A stretch of 26,488 nt of DNA from an uncultured Novosphingobium sp. (GCA_946886365.1 CAMPIM010000042.1:1-26488); one strand, 5' to 3'; shown: positions 15,846 through 23,789, numbered from the stretch's first letter. Made by a program: numbers and translations. Notes: a model not told the origin generated them from the sequence alone.

Positions 15846-16077
15846 GGTGATGTCGCATGTCCAGGAGAGGGTGGAGGCTCGTCTCGACAGACCCAGCATG
15901 ACGGGTGGCGGAGCGGCTCTCAAGGCCCGCGGGCGCCCCCCAATTTGCTGCGCAAATCGGTTCCCCCCACGTCCGCTTCGCGGCGCCGCGCTTCGCGCCG
16001 CGGCCCTGACAGCTGCCCCGCCACCCGTCTCCCGGACGCCGTTCTCGATGGTGAGGACGAAGCGCAAGGAGGTCAAC
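15846..16077. other. GC-rich hairpin-bearing leader upstream of the 119-residue protein gene
   Basis: No separate gene is supported. Two perfect hairpins stand out: ATTTGC-TGC-GCAAAT (15943–15957) and CGCGGCGC with an eight-base loop then GCGCCGCG (15979–16002). An open frame continues from an ATG at 15850 into the next gene, but its composition (Arg/Pro/Ala-rich) and lack of a spaced ribosome-binding site argue against it. It is similar in character to the leader before the DUF736 gene. Confidence 0.4.
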
Positions 16078-16437
16078 ATGGGCATGGTTCAGGGTATCGG
16101 AACGGCGTCGGACAGCGTCGTAGCAACGCTGGTAGCAGAACTTGAAATCGAGCTGGGACGCAGTGCGGGAGAAGCACTGGCGCAACGCTTCCTGGAAGCG
16201 GAGGAGAGCGATTTCCTCTGGGACGCGCGCGGCGAGGAGCGTTGGCTGGGCTCCTATGAGGGCCTTGGCGAGGATGATCTGGAGCTCGACCGGATCGCGA
16301 TCTGGGGTCGGCTGGATGGCCGCTGGTTCATGGCCATCATCCTCGTGGATGGCGAGGGAATGCCGCATGGAACGATTGCGAAGCGCATTTGCCACAGTCG
16401 CGACGCTGCTCGAAAGGCTATGGCTGGTGCGCGCTAA
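16078..16437 (+). CDS. Conserved-type hypothetical protein of ICE transfer region
   Basis: This 119-residue acidic protein is not recognised. It begins MGMVQGIGTASDSV, is predicted to be largely helical in its first 45 residues (Glu/Ala/Leu-rich), and then has a hydrophobic beta-like core (WGRLDGRWFMAIILVDGEG) flanked by DLELDRIAIW and a basic C-terminal tail. There is no signal peptide or membrane segment. The start is well supported by AAGGAGG at 16066–16072, five bases before the ATG. It sits between the transglycosylase and the relaxase and is closed by a strong terminator, so it could be an accessory transfer or regulatory factor; no function can be assigned. Confidence 0.72.
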   Translation: MGMVQGIGTASDSVVATLVAELEIELGRSAGEALAQRFLEAEESDFLWDARGEERWLGSYEGLGEDDLELDRIAIWGRLDGRWFMAIILVDGEGMPHGTIAKRICHSRDAARKAMAGAR

Positions 16438-16453
16438 GGACGCATTGGCCGGC

Positions 16454-16496
16454 GGGGAGAGGCGGCGTCGAACCGGCGCGGTCTCTCCCCTTTTTT
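16454..16496 (+). terminator. Intrinsic terminator before the relaxase
   Basis: GGGGAGAG (16454–16461) pairs perfectly with CTCTCCCC (16483–16490) around a GC-rich 21-base loop, followed by six T (16491–16496). It ends the transcription unit of the 119-residue protein and implies a separate promoter for the relaxase. Confidence 0.85.
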
Positions 16497-16688
16497 CGAG
16501 CCGAGGGGGTGTCGAGAGAGGGGGTAAGGGGAAACAAGATAAAGGCAGTGTCTCGCGACCCGGCTTAAGTGTTTGTCTGCACATCCTTTTTTCACGAGAT
16601 CGTGCCCTGACTTCGAGAGGCAGGACGGGCGGGAACGGCGGAAATCCGCCAGTTTCTGGCCGAATTCGCGAGATGGGGCGGCGTTACC
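16497..16688. other. Candidate origin of transfer upstream of relaxase
   Basis: This non-coding stretch directly ahead of the relaxase gene is rich in inverted repeats: CACGA-GA-TCGTG (16593–16604), GGCGGA-AA-TCCGCC (16637–16650), the overlapping and mutually exclusive GCCAG-TTT-CTGGC (16648–16660), and CGAATTCG (16661–16668). Relaxases usually nick DNA next to such repeats adjacent to their own gene. No known nic consensus could be assigned, so this is positional and structural inference. The relaxase promoter must also lie here. Confidence 0.4.
16642..16653 (-). repeat. Dispersed 11–12-bp motif, copy 2 (inverted, in oriT candidate)
   Basis: On the minus strand this reads ACTGGCGGATTT, one arm of the hairpins in the oriT candidate. 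It shares 12 bases with copy 1 and, shifted by one base, 12 with copy 3 (AACTGGCGGATT). Confidence 0.5.
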
Positions 16689-18653
16689 ATGTCTGACGAC
16701 GACCTCACGCCCAGGCTCGGCAGGATGCGGGGCAATGATGGCAAGCGCACCGTCAAATATGGCGGGCGCATCCTCGCGGCGACGCGGCTGGCTGGTAACA
16801 AGACAGGCAAAAGGTCGCGGCGCTTTGATGGCAGTCGGATCGGCCGGGGCGCGAGCATGGGACGGCTTCTCGCCAGTCGCGACAGGTTGGGCGGTTTCCG
16901 CGGACGCCGCGCGGTGGTGAAGGCGAGCCTCATCCGGCTCGGTGGCAAGGCTGGCCAGGCAGCCCGAGCGCATATGCGCTACATCCAGCGCGACGGCGTC
17001 ACGCGCGATGGCTTGCCTGGTGAGCTTTACGGCCCGGCGACCGACTGCGCGAGCAGCGACGATTTCCTCAAGCGCACGGCCGGCGACCGGCACCAGTTCC
17101 GTTTCATCGTCTCGGCCGAGGACGGCGCCGAATATCCCGACCTCAAGCTCTATGTTCGTCGACTGATGACGCAGGTCGAACAGGACCTCGGCAACAAGTT
17201 GGACTGGGTCGCGGTGGATCATTTCAACACCGAGCGACCGCACACGCATGTCGTCCTGCGCGGCGTCGATGATCGTGGTGACAATCTCATCATTGCGCGC
17301 GAGTATATTTCACACGGCCTGCGCGAGCGCGCCTCCGAACTGGTGACGCTCGACCTGGGGCCGCGGACCGATCACGAAATCGAAGCCCGCCTGCGCCATG
17401 ATGTCGATCAGGAGCGGCTGACCGCGATCGACCGTCGCCTGCTGCGGCGGATGGATGCCGATCGGATCGTATCGCCTGCCGACAACGACCCTTTTCAGCA
17501 ATCGATGGCGGTCGGGCGGCTGCGCAAGCTGAAGGCGATGGATCTCGCCGACGATCTTGGAGGCGGGCGCTATCAGCTGGTCGATGGAATGGAGGACACG
17601 CTGCGGCGCATGGGAGAGCGCGGCGACATCATCCGCCTCATGCAGCGCGAGTTGACGGCACGCCGGCTTGATCGCTCGGGTGTCGAACAGGTGGTGACGA
17701 CCGAGCTTCGCGAGCCGATTGTCGGGCGATTGATCCATAGAGGCTTCTCCGACGAGCATCGCGACCGTCATTATGCGATGCTCGACGGTGTCGATGGCCG
17801 GGTCCATTATATAGACATTGGCCGGGGCGATGGCGTGCCGTCGGTTCAAGAGAATGCGACCGTGCGGATAGAGCCGGCGAGGGCGAGCGTGATGCAGGCG
17901 GATCGTACCGTCGATGCTGTCGCACGCGCCAACGGTGGACGCTATTCGGTCGATCTTCACTTGGCGCACGATGCTCAGGCCAACGAGGCCTATGCCGCGA
18001 GCCATGTCCGGCGGCTGGAAGCTATGCGGCGGGCGGGGGCCGGGCCGGAGCGATCAGAGGATGGGAGTTGGGTCATTCCCGACGATCACCTCGCCCGTGC
18101 CGAGGTCTATGCCCAGCGGCAGAAACGTGACCGGCCTGTGGCGGTATTGATCCTCTCGCGAACACCTGTCGCCGACCTGCCGATAAAGGAGGCGCCGACC
18201 TGGCTCGATCGCGAACTGGCATCAGGTACGCCGAGCGCGGTTCGCGATGTCGGTTTTGGTGGCGAAGTGCGCGACGCAATGTCGGCCAGGCGTCAGTGGC
18301 TCGTCGAACAGCAATTGGCCGACGGCGATGGGCTGGTTTTCCAGTTGCGGCGCGGCGCATTGGAGGCACTGCGCTTGCGCGAGCTTCGGGATGTTGTCGA
18401 CAGGCTTGGCAAAGAACTTGGCAAGCGATTTGAGTCGATCAATGTGGGCGAGCGCGTTGAGGGTGTCATTGGGCGGCGTTTGGACCTTGAGAATGGGCCG
18501 TATGCGGTGGTCGAGCGTGCGCGGGATTTCACGCTTGTGCCATGGCGAAACGTATTGGAACGCAACATTGGAAGGACGGCTACGGGGATCATGCGATCGG
18601 ACGGGATTAGCTGGCAGTTCGGGCGGGGGCGATCGGGGCCTGCAATTAGCTGA
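16689..18653 (+). CDS. Relaxase with DUF3363 domain (VirD2/RlxS-like)
   Basis: This 654-residue protein would nick the transferred DNA strand and lead it into the recipient. The first 60 residues are basic and resemble DNA-binding extensions. The relaxase core has a candidate catalytic tyrosine at 98 (RAHMRYIQRDG) and the metal-binding motif HFNTERPHTHVVLRG with His178, His185 and His187, which is characteristic of VirD2-type enzymes. The C-terminal two-thirds is DUF3363, ending SWQFGRGRSGPAIS, and looks complete. Such proteins normally precede traG (coupling protein) and the trb genes of Tn4371-like ICEs. Here no transfer gene follows: about 250 bases later comes the end of a converging surface-polysaccharide operon. 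Function in mobilisation is possible only with help from another element. Confidence 0.92.
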   Translation: MSDDDLTPRLGRMRGNDGKRTVKYGGRILAATRLAGNKTGKRSRRFDGSRIGRGASMGRLLASRDRLGGFRGRRAVVKASLIRLGGKAGQAARAHMRYIQRDGVTRDGLPGELYGPATDCASSDDFLKRTAGDRHQFRFIVSAEDGAEYPDLKLYVRRLMTQVEQDLGNKLDWVAVDHFNTERPHTHVVLRGVDDRGDNLIIAREYISHGLRERASELVTLDLGPRTDHEIEARLRHDVDQERLTAIDRRLLRRMDADRIVSPADNDPFQQSMAVGRLRKLKAMDLADDLGGGRYQLVDGMEDTLRRMGERGDIIRLMQRELTARRLDRSGVEQVVTTELREPIVGRLIHRGFSDEHRDRHYAMLDGVDGRVHYIDIGRGDGVPSVQENATVRIEPARASVMQADRTVDAVARANGGRYSVDLHLAHDAQANEAYAASHVRRLEAMRRAGAGPERSEDGSWVIPDDHLARAEVYAQRQKRDRPVAVLILSRTPVADLPIKEAPTWLDRELASGTPSAVRDVGFGGEVRDAMSARRQWLVEQQLADGDGLVFQLRRGALEALRLRELRDVVDRLGKELGKRFESINVGERVEGVIGRRLDLENGPYAVVERARDFTLVPWRNVLERNIGRTATGIMRSDGISWQFGRGRSGPAIS

Positions 18654-18905
18654 CGCCATAGCGGATGGAACTCCCGAACTGGCGGATTGATCGGGTATTA
18701 GAGATGAGATGGGAAACCCAATATTCACGCGTCCGTCACGGCTCGGAGCAGCCGCTCAAGGCCAGAATCGACTAGTATACCCGTAGCGAAAGACTTCCTT
18801 ACCATGGCAAGCGTAAGCGGAGGTGCTGCTTTATGCGTATCGTGACGCCGCATCTATAGAAGTTTAAACGTGCACTGCAGCAAGCGCGAACCAAGATAAA
18901 TGGGC
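18654..18905. other. Intergenic junction between relaxase and surface-sugar operon
   Basis: The relaxase (plus) and the last sugar-operon gene (minus) converge on this 252-base stretch. It holds a copy of AACTGGCGGATT (18677–18688) and an unconvincing 36-codon frame (18665–18775). I see no intrinsic terminator for either direction, no tRNA and no transposase remnant. It is the likely right boundary of the ICE-derived segment. Confidence 0.45.
18677..18688 (+). repeat. Dispersed 11–12-bp motif, copy 3
   Basis: AACTGGCGGATT lies 23 bases after the relaxase stop codon, at the right edge of the ICE-derived segment, in direct orientation to copy 1. Confidence 0.5.
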
Positions 18906-20849
18906 TTAAAGCGGCTTGGTAGCGGCCTTGCTGCGCGGCACGAGATAATATGCCCGGTAACTGCCGAACGACTGTTCTCGCTGCACGTCATAAGCCACCC
19001 GGAAGGCGTTCACCCAATGCCGATGATCGGCGTCTGCCAGGATCCACCCGGGCCGACGGTAAGCAGCCGCGCTTCGGCGGAGGTAATGTTCAATGGATGC
19101 CTGGGGCAGCGGCACAAAGTTGGCGAGGTTGTTCACGCTGGTCCATGCCCTGCCTGAGGAGCGAACCATCAGGTAGTTGTGATCGAATAGGGCGATAGCC
19201 TCGGCTTTCTGATCCCGGAGATAGCGCAGGCCAGCGATTGCATCAGCGGACAATATCGTGGGGCGATCATTTGCTTCGGGGGTAAAGCGCGCAATCAGCC
19301 GGTATGGTCCGAGATGTAGCGCCCCGGCCCGGGAGGCGCCTTCTCGCCAAGGTCTAAAGTCGAAGGTGACTGTGAAAGCGACCATGGCGATGAGTAAGGT
19401 GTGGATGAAGGCGCGGCCGAAATGTCGCGCCGTGTCGCTGACATTGTCAAGATTGGCGAGAGTCGCCAGCAGCACCGGGATCAACAATGGGAACAGGTTG
19501 AGGATGTTATTATCGTGACTGCGGCTGATGTAATAGGTGCCCGCTGCCAGGAAACCCAGCAAACAGGCATAAAGGGGTCGGGCCCGTTCTGGCAGGCCCT
19601 GTCGCGCCAGCACGGCGATGCCAAGCGCAAGTGCCGCAAGCGCGATCCAGATAGTCCCGACAGGATTGACGGGCAGCGCCCCTGGGGGATGCTGCACATA
19701 GGCGAAGAAATCCTCCAACGTGATCGCCTTGGCGCATAGCAGCCAGAGGGTAAGCGCAAGGATGCAGATTCCGGCCGCCAAAGCTGCCACGCCTCGGACG
19801 GCCCCTCGAACGAGAGCAATGATTGCCCCGCGCCGTCCATCTGCTGCGGTGGCATCGCGCAATGCCAGATATGGCCACCAGATCAAGGTTCCGAAGAATG
19901 CCGCTTCAGGCGACCAGAAGAGGTCGATCAACCAGATGGTATGCCCGATCCAGTCGCGGCGGACTTTGCGTTGTTCGGCATAGAGTATGTGAAGTAGCAG
20001 CGTGGAAATTGACAGGAACCGTAGTCCGGCGACTGAAGGCGTGATCACCGGCCCGGCGAAATTGCTCGGAAAGCCAGTCCACATGAAAGCTGCGCAAAAC
20101 ATCGCCAGTAGCGCCAGCCAGCGCACGCCCATAGATGATCGCGCGGTCAGGACGATCACGATTCCTGCAAGAGTTGCAAAATAGAGAGCGTTGGCGGCGA
20201 CGGTCACCTCATACATGCCGCGCCAGCAATCCTGGCCGCAGCTTGCCATCAGAGTGACCGTAGGCCCTAGCCCATATTGTATTGGGAAATCCCGGTAGGG
20301 CACGCCACCGCCTCGCCATGCTTCCACCGGCGCCAGGTAGGCGCCCCAATGATGCCAGGCGAGGTAGATGGTGTCCGCCGACTCGAAAGGTGCGGTCAGA
20401 AGCCCGGCGCCGATGCCGATGACCCCGCATAGCAGCATCGTTGGGAGCAGTCCCGATTGCGTCGCGACAGCGTGTGGTTTCCAGCGCGGCAGAAAGCCGG
20501 CTCCCACAGCAAGCGGGGCGGCGATCATCGTTGGGATGAACCCGAATATAGACGATTGCGTCCACCAGATGGTGGTGGCGAAGAGTAGGACGGCCGTCAT
20601 GCCGCCTAAAAGTGCCACGGTCCCGAGGCCGAAAAGCGGGATCAGGACAAATATGCCCATCAGTGGGAAAGCCCCGTGCCGGAACGCCGTTAAAGCTAAC
20701 GCTGCCATCAGGAGCAGCGCACAACTGGCCAACTCCACACTGCGCTGTCGATCTGCCTGCGAACTAAAGGCCGACGCTGAATAGGGCGTCAGCAGCACAG
20801 CAAACAGCAGCGCCGCATATACAGACAATGTCATTATCGATGAAGTCAT
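18906..20849 (-). CDS. Multi-pass membrane protein, GT-C-like glycosyltransferase candidate
   Basis: This protein of about 647 residues has more than ten hydrophobic segments and a soluble C-terminal domain of roughly 130 residues. After the first block of helices, an ESADTIYLAWHHW segment and GGVPYRDFPIQYGLGP (about residue 184 in the chosen numbering) resemble the first periplasmic loop of GT-C polyprenyl-phosphate-sugar transferases, where acidic residues are catalytic and a PYRDF-type motif is common. The start is placed at the ATG at 20849, which shares a base with the upstream stop (TGATG); a longer frame begins at 20909. As last gene of the operon it may transfer a lipid-linked sugar to a surface glycan. 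A flippase or polymerase role cannot be excluded. Confidence 0.62.
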   Translation of the reverse strand: MTSSIMTLSVYAALLFAVLLTPYSASAFSSQADRQRSVELASCALLLMAALALTAFRHGAFPLMGIFVLIPLFGLGTVALLGGMTAVLLFATTIWWTQSSIFGFIPTMIAAPLAVGAGFLPRWKPHAVATQSGLLPTMLLCGVIGIGAGLLTAPFESADTIYLAWHHWGAYLAPVEAWRGGGVPYRDFPIQYGLGPTVTLMASCGQDCWRGMYEVTVAANALYFATLAGIVIVLTARSSMGVRWLALLAMFCAAFMWTGFPSNFAGPVITPSVAGLRFLSISTLLLHILYAEQRKVRRDWIGHTIWLIDLFWSPEAAFFGTLIWWPYLALRDATAADGRRGAIIALVRGAVRGVAALAAGICILALTLWLLCAKAITLEDFFAYVQHPPGALPVNPVGTIWIALAALALGIAVLARQGLPERARPLYACLLGFLAAGTYYISRSHDNNILNLFPLLIPVLLATLANLDNVSDTARHFGRAFIHTLLIAMVAFTVTFDFRPWREGASRAGALHLGPYRLIARFTPEANDRPTILSADAIAGLRYLRDQKAEAIALFDHNYLMVRSSGRAWTSVNNLANFVPLPQASIEHYLRRSAAAYRRPGWILADADHRHWVNAFRVAYDVQREQSFGSYRAYYLVPRSKAATKPL

Positions 20850-22393
20850 CAGCGGCCCTGCACTTTGAGGAAGGGCGGCCCCGGTGTATGCCATGGGCGG
20901 TCCCAGCATCGATCCCGCTCGACGGATCTCACGCGATCGACGGGCATCACCCTGAAGGGTATCGAGTCACTAGGCGCGAAATAAGAACTGTATGATGAGT
21001 GCAAAGTTGACTGGCGTTCCCATACGCCCGCCACCGAACAACGTGGAACTGGAGACGGGGCGAAGCGGAGGGCATTTGCAATGCCTACAACGCCGGTTAC
21101 CGAGCCGAGGACGATGATCACGCAAAAGCTGAGTTTCTCGCGCCAGCCGACGATCCGCGTCGCCCAGTCGGCATAGGCCACCGCCAGGATCGCCAGCGGC
21201 ACGATGGATGCGCGGGTTTGAAAATCGTTGAACATGCCGATGGCCCAATTTGGCATCAGGAAAAGACATACAGCCACAATGGCGAGGCTCGTCCGATCGA
21301 CGCTATTGTTGCGGTCGAAGAGGGTCGGCAGGAGAAAGGGCACAACCTCCAACAGTATGATCACGATATAAAGGATGGCATTGGGAGGGCGCAGACCGCC
21401 TCCTACGCTTGTCGAATCCGTAACCAGATAAAGAAGAGCCGGAACTGCGATCGCGGTTGCGATCAGGCAGAGTGATAGGTCGAGCCGGTTCCACGAACGG
21501 GAGCCAATTGTTCGCAGCCCTGCGAAAAGCGCAAAAGGCACCGCTCCGAACAGGATGAGCGGCGACCATAATGCAACGAGCGGTAAGGTTGCGCCCAATA
21601 TCCCGATTGGGACAAGATTTCTGCGCCACAGGAGATAGGTGAGAGCCGCGGCCCAGCCAGCAAGAGCGTGCTGCGGGACCCAGAATAATTGAGTGATATG
21701 GGCGCTATATTGAAAACCTGCGGCCCAATCTTCGATATGATCCCACCGTGTATGACCGGTAGCCCATTGCTCGATGAGACTACCCAGAATGTCGAGACCG
21801 CTGAACGCCACAAAGATGGTGAGGGCAATCCACCGCGCGCGGTGCCCCTGAAACAGCACTGATCCCAACGCTAACAGCAGGCCGAGTGTGAAGCAGTTCT
21901 GCGCCAGCAAAATCCAGTCGCGGGCGACCTGGCTTGCACCGCCGAGCAGGGCAGGGAGCAGATACATGCCGATGGGCGCGCGTAATATCTGTGATCGACT
22001 GTCCAGCCAGTAATCGAAGGGCCACCGATGCGTCCCCATGTCGGCGAGTACCGCATCGCGAACCTGCCAGTCGGTGGGAGCGTAGAAAAGGCGTCCTTCT
22101 CCGCCGAGCATCAGTAGGATAGCAGCGACCGAGAGACAGATCAGGATGGTCGATAAGCCGATGCGGCATTCGCCTGGCGTCGCTCGGTAGGCCAAGAATC
22201 CAAGAAGTGCTGGCCCAGTTACAGCAAGCGCCGCCACTAGCAGCGGCGGCTGGCCAAGAAAGCCCAATAGCAGCACATTGTCCAAGCCGAGCAAGGCAAT
22301 GAGCATCGCCGCCAGTGCGCGAAGCGGAACCGATATTGTTGATGTAGAACGTCCGGGGTTGGCCGCCGACGTCAGCACTGGCGACAGCGTCAC
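20849..22393 (-). CDS. Multi-pass membrane protein, second GT-C-like candidate
   Basis: This 514-residue protein has about ten to twelve hydrophobic segments between residues 25 and 450 and a polar C-terminal tail. An acidic loop, FYAPTDWQVRDAVLADM (103–119, Asp108 and Asp113), follows the first helices, the position where GT-C enzymes carry catalytic acidic residues. I do not recognise a named family. The GTG start overlaps the stop of the upstream glycosyltransferase gene (GTGA), and the stop overlaps the next gene, so it is firmly within the operon. By analogy with gtrC genes, which are membrane glycosyltransferases specific to each gtr cluster, one or both of these membrane proteins could be the acceptor-specific transferase. 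Confidence 0.6.
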   Translation of the reverse strand: MTLSPVLTSAANPGRSTSTISVPLRALAAMLIALLGLDNVLLLGFLGQPPLLVAALAVTGPALLGFLAYRATPGECRIGLSTILICLSVAAILLMLGGEGRLFYAPTDWQVRDAVLADMGTHRWPFDYWLDSRSQILRAPIGMYLLPALLGGASQVARDWILLAQNCFTLGLLLALGSVLFQGHRARWIALTIFVAFSGLDILGSLIEQWATGHTRWDHIEDWAAGFQYSAHITQLFWVPQHALAGWAAALTYLLWRRNLVPIGILGATLPLVALWSPLILFGAVPFALFAGLRTIGSRSWNRLDLSLCLIATAIAVPALLYLVTDSTSVGGGLRPPNAILYIVIILLEVVPFLLPTLFDRNNSVDRTSLAIVAVCLFLMPNWAIGMFNDFQTRASIVPLAILAVAYADWATRIVGWREKLSFCVIIVLGSVTGVVGIANALRFAPSPVPRCSVAGVWERQSTLHSSYSSYFAPSDSIPFRVMPVDRVRSVERDRCWDRPWHTPGPPFLKVQGR

Positions 22394-23406
22394 GCAGCCT
22401 CCACGCCGATTTTCTGCTGCAAGTCGTGCACCGAGTTACCGGCAGCCGCGTCCATCGACACAGCTTCCATATTGAGCCGCTCCCGCTCTACGACCAACGG
22501 CCGTTTGCGAACCTGCGCATGGATCGACGTCACATATTCACCCAATATCCCCATGAAGGCGAGTTGAACGCCCGACAGGAAGAAGAGGGCGACGATCAGC
22601 GTCATCATGCCGCGCGGGGCGAGATTGGGCCATATGAAGTAAAGGCCAACCGAAGCCGTCGCGTAGAGCATGCAGAGCAGCGCCATTGCGATGCCGGCGA
22701 AGGTGCACAGGCGCATCGGCACATTGGTGAAGCTGAAAATGCCGTTCAGTGCCTGATCGACTAATCGCGGCAGGTTGTTCTTGGAGATGCCGGATCGCCG
22801 TGCGGCCCAGGTATAGGGCACGATGACGCGACGAAAGCCCACGGAAGCGATGATGCCGCGGATATAGGGATAATGATCGTCATGGCTCACGACCGCTTTC
22901 CATACCTTGCGGTCCAGAAGCTGGAATTCGCCGACATTCACCGGGATGTCGATGTCGCTGAAACTGCGTACTGTGCGGTAGAAGATCGCGCGGCAGGTAC
23001 GAAGCGCGAGGCTTTCCTGACGGTTGACGCGGGCGCCCGCCACGACTTCCACACCACCTTCCCATAGCTTTACGAACTCCGGGATCATTTCCGCCGGGTC
23101 TTGAAGGTCTGCGGGCAGGAACACGACGACAGCATCACCCATCGCGGCGCGAAGCGCATTGAAGTTGGAGCGGAAGGGGCCGTAATTGCGCGCGTTCAGG
23201 ATAACCTTCATCGAAGGGTCGCCAGCCGCCAGCAGGCGCAGGATATCCTGCGTGCCGTCGCTGCTGTCATTGTCGGCGAAGATATGTTCCCGCTTGTAGC
23301 CCGCCAGCGGCGCGCCGGGTGCGAACAGGGCGGCGACGGCATCGCGGCAGACTTCGACATTGTCCGCCTCGTTGAAGCAGGGCGTCACGATGGAGATTGT
23401 CTTCAT
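22390..23406 (-). CDS. GT2 glycosyltransferase, GtrB/DPM1/ArnC type
   Basis: This 338-residue inner-membrane enzyme would transfer a sugar from a nucleotide donor to undecaprenyl phosphate on the cytoplasmic face. The GT2 domain shows SIVTPCFNEADNV at the N-terminus, FADNDSSDGT (43–52) and PADLQDPAEMIPEF (98–111). Two C-terminal membrane helices (about 234–258 and 265–287) and the GILGEYVTSIHAQVRKRP motif identify the DPM1/GtrB/ArnC branch. ATGA overlap with gtrA on one side and GTGA overlap on the other show coupled translation. Its neighbours rfbF and rfbG make a CDP-sugar, so the donor may be a CDP-6-deoxyhexose rather than the UDP-glucose used by classical GtrB; that is inference. Confidence 0.9.
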   Translation of the reverse strand: MKTISIVTPCFNEADNVEVCRDAVAALFAPGAPLAGYKREHIFADNDSSDGTQDILRLLAAGDPSMKVILNARNYGPFRSNFNALRAAMGDAVVVFLPADLQDPAEMIPEFVKLWEGGVEVVAGARVNRQESLALRTCRAIFYRTVRSFSDIDIPVNVGEFQLLDRKVWKAVVSHDDHYPYIRGIIASVGFRRVIVPYTWAARRSGISKNNLPRLVDQALNGIFSFTNVPMRLCTFAGIAMALLCMLYATASVGLYFIWPNLAPRGMMTLIVALFFLSGVQLAFMGILGEYVTSIHAQVRKRPLVVERERLNMEAVSMDAAAGNSVHDLQQKIGVEAA

Positions 23407-23789
23407 GAGGTCTGCTCCGGCGAGGCCGCGAACACGAAGCGGCGCATGGCGAGGAAGGTGAGGGTGAAGATGGGCAGGACGAGCGCCTGCGCCAGTAGCG
23501 GACCAAAGCCCGCGCGCATGGCAATCTCGAGCAACAGGATGTTGAGGCTGAGCATGAAGCCATAGACGATGAGGAATCGCGGCAGTCGGCGTAGTTCACG
23601 TGAACGGAACACGGCACTCGTAGTCAGGAAGTTGAAGAGGACGCCTGCAATCGTGCTGACCGTCACCGCCACGTGAGGCTTGATGCCCATCAGCACTTGG
23701 GCGCTATAGACGCTGTAGCCGAACAGCGTGTTGATCCCGCCCGCGACGAGAAAGCCGAAGAAACGGCGGTCAAAGGCGGGCATGCTCAT
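23403..23789 (-). CDS. gtrA: GtrA family membrane protein
   Basis: This protein of about 128 residues has four membrane helices and begins FDRRFFGFLVAGGINTLFGYSVYS, the usual GtrA start. The middle and end (VSTIAGVLFNFLTTSAVFRS; TFLAMRRFVF) match the family layout. GtrA proteins are thought to flip undecaprenyl-phosphate-linked sugars across the inner membrane for GtrC-type transferases. The ATG at 23789 overlaps the SDR stop (ATGA); a second ATG lies at 23783. It pairs with the GtrB-type enzyme downstream. No anomalies. Confidence 0.88.
   Translation of the reverse strand: MSMPAFDRRFFGFLVAGGINTLFGYSVYSAQVLMGIKPHVAVTVSTIAGVLFNFLTTSAVFRSRELRRLPRFLIVYGFMLSLNILLLEIAMRAGFGPLLAQALVLPIFTLTFLAMRRFVFAASPEQTS

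Noticed and set aside
15850..16077. In-frame N-terminal extension of the 119-residue protein from an ATG at 15850
   Set aside because: The added segment is low-complexity and hairpin-encoded, and the ATG at 16078 has a much better ribosome-binding site.
18665..18775. 36-codon open frame after the relaxase, starting MELPNWRID
   Set aside because: It is too short and unsupported to call a gene; noted only because its WRI codons coincide with the repeated 12-mer.
18654..18905. tRNA gene or att site at the right junction
   Set aside because: No cloverleaf-compatible sequence or CCA end was found, and the only repeat detected is the 12-mer listed separately.
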